A stretch of DNA of 36,156 nt. Origin: Treponema zioleckii. Its GTDB lineage: Bacteria > Spirochaetota > Spirochaetia > Treponematales > Treponemataceae. How positions within the stretch are numbered: position 1 is the stretch's first letter; each line of letters begins with the position of its first letter. A model generated the notes under the pieces. That model saw nothing but the letters and a program-made list of their open reading frames with translations, had not been told where the DNA came from and did not search any database. Both the position numbers and the translations under genes were made by a program. Shown here in pieces: positions 32,195 to 36,156 of this stretch. The stretch is from assembly GCF_014737315.1 (NCBI RefSeq), contig NZ_JPUF01000040.1, forward strand, positions 1 through 36,156, written 5' to 3'.

Positions 32195-32336
32195 AAATCT
32201 GTTGTTCGTCCGTTGCGGTCACATCCAGTTCCGACCAACTGATTTTTAGTCAACTTTGCATAATGCATAAATAAAAAATCTGTAAAAAATTGTAGTTACA
32301 GACGAAAATAGAATAAACTTCTATTATCTATATCAA

Positions 32337-32365
32337 TTTACTTTATTTTCGGAATATTTTATATA
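32337..32365 (+). promoter_or_regulatory. Promoter of tmk
   Basis: A -35 TTTACT (32337-32342) and -10 TATATA (32360-32365) are 17 bp apart. The leader of about 37 nt holds a 6-bp hairpin (gaagtt/aacttc) and ends in AAAGGA, 8 nt before ATG. Confidence 0.55.
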
Positions 32366-32408
32366 GGAAGTTCTAAAAACTTCTGTTTTTTAAGCGAAAG
32401 GAAAAATT

Positions 32409-33026
32409 ATGATTTTAAAAAATTTTGTTGTTTTTGAGGGAATTGACGGAGCGGGGACTTCGACCCAAATTAATCTTCTAAAAGACCGCCCGGACGCGGA
32501 CAGGTTTTTCTTTACTGCGGAACCCACAGCCTCGCCGACCGGAAAATTCTTGCGGCAGGTTTTAAAAGGGGATTTTAAAATCGACGAGCGGACTGCGGCA
32601 TATCTTTTTGCGGCGGACAGGGCCGAGCATCTTTGGGGAAAAGACGACAGCACTGGCTGCGGAATCGTGCAAAAATGCGCCGAAGGAAAAATCGTAGTGA
32701 GCGACAGATATTTTTTTTCGAGTCTCGCCTACCAGAGCGTAAGCTGCGGAGAGGAACTTCCGTCACTTATAAATTCGCCATTTCCTCTTCCAGAAATTCT
32801 TTTCTTTTTTGAAATCGCCCCGGAAATTTCTCTTTCAAGAATCGATGACAGAGGAATTCGTGAAATTTACGAAAAAGTCGATTTCTTAAAAGACACCGAA
32901 GAACGCTACAAAAAAATCGTAAAAAAATACGAAGAGATGAACACAGGAATGAAAATTGTGAGAATCGACGCTTCCAAAACAAAGGAAGAAGTTTTTAAAA
33001 CGATTGAAAGCTATTTGCCACGCTAA
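32409..33026 (+). CDS. tmk: Thymidylate kinase with altered P-loop
   Basis: Converts dTMP to dTDP for DNA synthesis; 205 residues, normal for the family. Recognised by FEGIDGAG at the start, the AEPTASPTG segment (usually REPGG), DRYFFSSLAYQS (the DRY motif), and the C-terminal FLKDTEERYKKI. The P-loop is unusual: the invariant lysine of GxxGxGK(S/T)T is Thr17 (GIDGAGTSTQ, codon ACT at 32457-32459). The usual Arg of REPGG is also absent (TAEPT). The enzyme may use another residue for phosphate binding, as some variant kinases do, or have altered activity. The reading frame is intact with a good AAAGGA site 8 nt upstream. It is followed 20 bp later by an unrecognised secreted protein. Confidence 0.85.
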   Translation: MILKNFVVFEGIDGAGTSTQINLLKDRPDADRFFFTAEPTASPTGKFLRQVLKGDFKIDERTAAYLFAADRAEHLWGKDDSTGCGIVQKCAEGKIVVSDRYFFSSLAYQSVSCGEELPSLINSPFPLPEILFFFEIAPEISLSRIDDRGIREIYEKVDFLKDTEERYKKIVKKYEEMNTGMKIVRIDASKTKEEVFKTIESYLPR

Positions 33027-33046
33027 AATTTGCCGATAGTCAAAAG

Positions 33047-33700
33047 ATGAAAAAACTAAATTCTGATTTTAGATTCAATTTTAATAGATTTCTCTTTTTG
33101 CTCACTTTGATTCTGCTGTGCTTGCTGAGCCAAAACAAGGCATTTTCGTACATGATAAAATACAAGGAAGATTACTACAAACTTTTTCATGTGCACTATC
33201 AGCAGGCACCGGACGACTGCATTGAGAACATTTATTGGCTTGAAAAGGCTGCAAAAGCTGATTTTGTAAATCCGCTTTACGTGGATTTTAAAATCAACGA
33301 CGAAAAAGAATGGGAAAAATACCGTTATCTTTTTATGATGCACATAAATTTAAAGCTCATCGAACAGCACATGCGGCTCGGACGGATTTATGACAAACAG
33401 GTTGCCCATTTTTATGACCAGCCGTGGACAGATTTGTACATTGAAAACCTGAACAAATCGCTCACATGCTACAAGGCAGGGCTTGCTTACTGGCAAGAAG
33501 CGTCTTTGTGGGCAGAAAAAGCGAACACTTCAAAATTCCGATTTTTGATTTTAACGCCAATTCAGAACTGGGAAGACGAGCGAGAGCGAATCGGGAACGG
33601 GGAACTTGACTACGAAAAGATTCTCAACCGAGAGATAAAACGAGTTCAAAAAGTAATCGCCGATTTTGAGGCACTAAAAGAAAATAAGGACGCATACTAA
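33047..33700 (+). CDS. Unrecognised exported protein
   Basis: A 217-residue protein I do not recognise. The N-terminus has basic and polar residues, then a strong hydrophobic stretch (about 15-28, FLFLLTLILLCLL) and a possible cleavage near AFS, so it is either secreted or anchored to the inner membrane. The rest is helical and rich in aromatic and charged residues (YKEDYYKLFHVHY, HFYDQPWTDLYIENLNKSL, EASLWAEKA), somewhat like a helical-repeat protein, with a coiled C-terminus (EIKRVQKVIADFEALKE). It sits between tmk and the tyrosine phosphatase with short gaps of 20 and 4 bp, so all three are probably one transcript. No ribosome site is obvious. Confidence 0.75.
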   Translation: MKKLNSDFRFNFNRFLFLLTLILLCLLSQNKAFSYMIKYKEDYYKLFHVHYQQAPDDCIENIYWLEKAAKADFVNPLYVDFKINDEKEWEKYRYLFMMHINLKLIEQHMRLGRIYDKQVAHFYDQPWTDLYIENLNKSLTCYKAGLAYWQEASLWAEKANTSKFRFLILTPIQNWEDERERIGNGELDYEKILNREIKRVQKVIADFEALKENKDAY

Positions 33701-33704
33701 AACC

Positions 33705-34166
33705 ATGACGAAAATTTTATTTATTTGCCACGGAAATATTTGCCGCTCGCCAATGGCCGAAATGGTTATGAAAAATCTAGTAAAAAAAGCAGGCCTTGAA
33801 AAAGATTTTTACATTGATTCGGCAGCAACCGACCGCGATGAAATTGGCAACGGAATGCACCACGGAACTATAACTGAATTAAAAAAACATGAAATTCCGT
33901 TCACGAACCACAGGGCCAGGCTCGTAAAAATCGACGACTACAATGATTTTGACTTTTTAATCTGCATGGACGATGAGAATCTTGCGCACCTAGAGCGCAG
34001 GATTGGGAACGACACGGACGGCAAAGTTCACAAACTGCTTGAATACTGCGGGAAGAACCGAGATGTTGCAGACCCGTGGTACACAGGAAATTTTATAGAA
34101 ACTTACGCAGACGTAACAGAAGGCTGCAAAGCACTTTTAGAGCAGATAACAGTAAAAAATCATTAA
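33705..34166 (+). CDS. Low-molecular-weight protein tyrosine phosphatase
   Basis: A 153-residue cytoplasmic phosphatase. The catalytic loop CHGNICRS (nucleophile Cys8, Arg14; CX5R) is at the N-terminus as expected, and the general-acid motif DVADPWYTG (Asp123) is in place, so the enzyme looks intact. Family members dephosphorylate tyrosine kinases involved in polysaccharide export or arginine-phosphorylated proteins; no kinase partner is visible here. It begins 4 bp after the preceding gene and has only a distant AAGGA, suggesting coupled translation. Confidence 0.93.
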   Translation: MTKILFICHGNICRSPMAEMVMKNLVKKAGLEKDFYIDSAATDRDEIGNGMHHGTITELKKHEIPFTNHRARLVKIDDYNDFDFLICMDDENLAHLERRIGNDTDGKVHKLLEYCGKNRDVADPWYTGNFIETYADVTEGCKALLEQITVKNH

Positions 34167-34183
34167 AAAAATCCGCGTTTCTA

Positions 34184-34212
34184 TTTACAGAAATGCACAA
34201 AATCTATAAAAT
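34184..34212 (+). promoter_or_regulatory. Promoter of oppA
   Basis: A -35 TTTACA (34184-34189, 5 of 6) and -10 TAAAAT (34207-34212, 5 of 6) are 17 bp apart. Expected start is near 34219, so the strong hairpin at 34230-34261 would be part of the oppA leader. Confidence 0.6.
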
Positions 34213-34229
34213 ACCTTAAAACTCAATGA

Positions 34230-34269
34230 TGAGCCGATGATACGGGTGTATTGTCGGCTCATTTTTTTT
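34230..34269 (+). terminator. Strong terminator-like hairpin directly before oppA
   Basis: A 14-position stem (34230-34243 with 34248-34261, two wobble pairs, outer TGAGCCGA/TCGGCTCA) with a GGGT loop is followed by eight T (34262-34269). Only 5 bp separate it from the GGAGGT ribosome site of oppA. It either ends the tmk-phosphatase transcript or attenuates oppA, since the best oppA promoter is upstream of it. Confidence 0.85.
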
Positions 34270-34284
34270 ATTTCGGAGGTAAAA

Positions 34285-35937
34285 ATGAAAAAAATGGTAA
34301 AAAGTGTGCTTGCCTCGTTGGCAGCGGTAAGTCTTTTGGCACTTGTTTCTTGCAACGACAAAAAGCAGGAAGCAAAAACAGAAACAGCGACAGGAAGCAA
34401 ACTCAACGTAATGATTGAAGTTGAGGTTCAGTCACTTGACCCTCAGCAGGCTACAGACGGAACTTCGTTCGAGGTAATTGCAGATTTTACTGACGGTCTC
34501 AAACAGATGAACGCCGACGGCTCAACAGCAGACGCTTTGTGTGCTTCGGAGACTGTTTCTGAAGACGGACTTACATACACTTTTAAAATCCGTGACGACG
34601 CTTTCTGGTCAAACGGCGACCCTGTAACGGCGGATGACTTCGTATTCGGATGGCAGCGCGCAGTTGACCCAAAAATCGCTTCTGAATACTCATACATGAT
34701 GAGCGAAATCGGTCAGATTAAAAACTCTTTTGAAATCATCGAAGGAAAACTTCCGATTGAAGAACTTGGCGTAAAAGCATTGGACGAAAAAACTCTTCAG
34801 GTTGAGCTTATCGTTCCAGTTTCATATTTTGATTCAATTTTGTACTTCCCTACTTTCTATCCTGTTAACCGCAAATTCTACGAATCTGTTGGCGACACAT
34901 TCGGAACAAGCGCAAGTACAGTTCTTTCAAACGGCGCATTCATTCTTACGGACTACCAGCCGGCTGCTTTGAGCTTTACTCTCGCAAAGAACGAAAAATA
35001 CTATGATGCGGCTAACGTTAAGCTTTCTGGTTTGAACTATCAGGTTCTCAAAGATTCACAGCAGGCTCTCATGGCTTACCAGAACGGAAATCTTGACATC
35101 GTAAAACTTTCTGGAGACCAGGTTGACCAGATTAAGGACGACCCAGAATTCAAGGCTATCGGTGCAGGATACCTTTGGTACATCAGCCCAATGATGGACA
35201 AAGTTCCAGAACTTGCAAACTTGAACTTTAGAAAAGCCCTTTCTTATGCAATCGACCGTGAATCAATCGTAAAGAACGTTGTAAAAGACGGTTCAATGGC
35301 AAGCTACACTCCAGTTCCTGCGGAATTCGCTTATTCAAACGAAGGAAAGGATTTTACTACAACTCAGAAAGAATTCCCAGAACTTTGCGACTCAGACACT
35401 GCAAAGGCTGCTGAATTCTACGAAGCTGCAAAAGCAGAACTTGGAAAAGACAGCTTCACTTTTGAGATGATTGTTGACGATACAACTGTTCAGCAGAACG
35501 TTGCGGCTGTAATCAAAGAGCAGATTGAAAAGACTCTTCCTGGAGTTACAATCAATCTTCGTGTTGAGCCTAAAAAACAGCGTGTAAAAGACATGCAGGA
35601 CGGAAGTTTTGAGCTTGCTCTCACTCGTTGGGGCCCGGACTACGCCGATCCAATGACTTATCTTGGAATGTGGGTAACAAACAATCCTAACAACTACGGA
35701 CTTTGGACAAACGCAGAATATGATTCGCTCATTGAAAAATGTGTTACTGGCGAATATTCTCAGAAACCTGCTGAACGCTGGGAAACTTTGAAGGCAGCAG
35801 AGAAAATTGTTCTCGAAGACGCAGTAATCATTCCTCTCTATCAGCAGGCTGACGCTTGCATGGTTAACGAGAGCGTAAAGAACATTGAATTCCACCCTGT
35901 TGCTTTGAACCGCGTTTACAAGCGGACAACGAAATAA
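34285..35937 (+). CDS. oppA: Oligopeptide ABC transporter substrate-binding lipoprotein
   Basis: A 550-residue family 5 extracellular solute-binding protein, anchored by a lipid at Cys23 (LVSC). It captures peptides for an OppBCDF importer, whose genes would lie beyond the window. Family features: QSLDPQQATDGTSFEVIADFTDGL at the mature N-terminus, the signature DDAFWSNGDPVTADDFVFGWQRAVDP (about 95-125), RKALSYAIDRESIV, and LTRWGPDYADPMTYL near the end. I start at ATG 34285 with GGAGGT 4 nt upstream; an ATG at 34237 lies within the hairpin stem and would add residues before the signal peptide. It is followed by structured tandem repeats. Confidence 0.95.
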   Translation: MKKMVKSVLASLAAVSLLALVSCNDKKQEAKTETATGSKLNVMIEVEVQSLDPQQATDGTSFEVIADFTDGLKQMNADGSTADALCASETVSEDGLTYTFKIRDDAFWSNGDPVTADDFVFGWQRAVDPKIASEYSYMMSEIGQIKNSFEIIEGKLPIEELGVKALDEKTLQVELIVPVSYFDSILYFPTFYPVNRKFYESVGDTFGTSASTVLSNGAFILTDYQPAALSFTLAKNEKYYDAANVKLSGLNYQVLKDSQQALMAYQNGNLDIVKLSGDQVDQIKDDPEFKAIGAGYLWYISPMMDKVPELANLNFRKALSYAIDRESIVKNVVKDGSMASYTPVPAEFAYSNEGKDFTTTQKEFPELCDSDTAKAAEFYEAAKAELGKDSFTFEMIVDDTTVQQNVAAVIKEQIEKTLPGVTINLRVEPKKQRVKDMQDGSFELALTRWGPDYADPMTYLGMWVTNNPNNYGLWTNAEYDSLIEKCVTGEYSQKPAERWETLKAAEKIVLEDAVIIPLYQQADACMVNESVKNIEFHPVALNRVYKRTTK

Positions 35938-35942
35938 AGGAA

Positions 35943-36156
35943 GCGCTACAAGTTAACTTTTTAAATTTGAGTAAACTTTGTGCGCTTCCCACTAGTTTTT
36001 CTTACGAAAAACTAGTGCTTTGGTGATGCAATTTTAAAAAACGCGCTACAAGTTGACTTTTTAAATTTAAGTGAACTTTGTGCGCTTTCCACTAGTTTTT
36101 CTTACGAAAAACTCGCGCTTTGGTGAAGAAACTTTAAAAAAACGACGCTACAAGTT
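35943..36156. repeat. Tandem repeat of about 100 bp with internal hairpins, continuing past the window
   Basis: Unit 1 (35943-36042) and unit 2 (36043-36143) are about 90 percent identical, and a third copy begins at 36146 and runs off the end. Each unit opens with an imperfect stem (gcgctacaagtt with aactttgtgcgc) and contains a second stem (12 perfect base pairs in unit 1, cactagtttttc/gaaaaactagtg with loop ttac; partly broken in unit 2). No open reading frame is present. Being directly after oppA, it looks like a REP/BIME-type intergenic element. Confidence 0.85.

Larger units (their letters stand above)
32103..32408. promoter_or_regulatory. Divergent intergenic region between tamB and tmk
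   Basis: Three hundred bases without a gene, holding outward promoters for tamB (32166-32194) and tmk (32337-32365). There is a 9-bp hairpin in the tamB leader (32123-32131 with 32142-32150), a 6-bp hairpin (32280-32285 with 32296-32301), and a small hairpin in the tmk leader (32367-32372 with 32378-32383). I see no small ORF or recognisable RNA. Confidence 0.6.

Noticed and set aside
35943-36156. CRISPR-like array at the right edge
   Set aside because: The whole 100-bp unit is repeated, with no unique spacers between short repeats, and no cas genes are present. It is a simple tandem repeat.

Overview
This window is a stretch of bacterial chromosome from a spirochete, almost certainly a Treponema-type organism. 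The evidence is a PnrA/TmpC-type nucleoside-binding lipoprotein with its own ABC transporter genes, a tamB-bamA-skp-mutS cluster like the one I recall from Treponema pallidum (TP0325-TP0328), spirochete-type lipoproteins with loose lipoboxes, and two proteins I can only place as treponemal-looking hypotheticals. The DNA is moderately AT-rich and coding density is high. I see no prophage, insertion sequence, CRISPR array or rRNA.

Layout. Positions 1-190 hold no gene but several strong inverted repeats. Two identical tRNA-Asp(GUC) genes follow on the minus strand with a clear promoter and terminator. The first plus-strand block (633-5579) has two consecutive phosphohexomutases, a secreted YbjN-domain protein and a DnaQ-like exonuclease. 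A long minus-strand block (5548-32102), read from its 5' end, contains: tamB-bamA-skp-mutS and then comF; a lone gltD-type oxidoreductase; a four-gene operon cheW, a DegT-fold protein, nadK and recN; an unrecognised protein; pnrA; the ABC ATPase and two permeases for the same importer; a TraB-family lipoprotein with a frameshifted HD hydrolase; and a LysM protein with a degenerate LytM/M23 domain. The second plus-strand block (32409-end) has tmk, an unrecognised secreted protein, a low-molecular-weight protein tyrosine phosphatase and the peptide-binding lipoprotein oppA. It ends in a 100-bp tandem repeat that runs off the window.

How the genes work together. The main themes are envelope construction (TamB, BamA, Skp, LysM protein), uptake by surface lipoproteins and ABC importers (PnrA system, OppA), nucleotide and sugar-phosphate metabolism (phosphohexomutases, NAD kinase, thymidylate kinase, possible YfbR-like nucleotidase) and DNA maintenance (MutS, RecN, exonuclease). 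Several genes sit just downstream of terminator-like hairpins. For pnrA and oppA the best promoter lies upstream of the hairpin, which suggests leader attenuation or mRNA 5' structures.

I did not find a clearly new multi-gene system. The points most worth checking are: a thymidylate kinase whose P-loop lysine is threonine; a DegT-fold protein with histidine at the PLP-lysine position, as in ColD-type sugar dehydratases; a LysM/LytM protein without zinc ligands (EnvC/NlpD-like); a single-base frameshift in the HD hydrolase; a paired palindromic operator at the promoter of the unknown gene at 14067-14870; and the repeats at both window edges. Gene identities rest on motifs read by eye; no database search was run.
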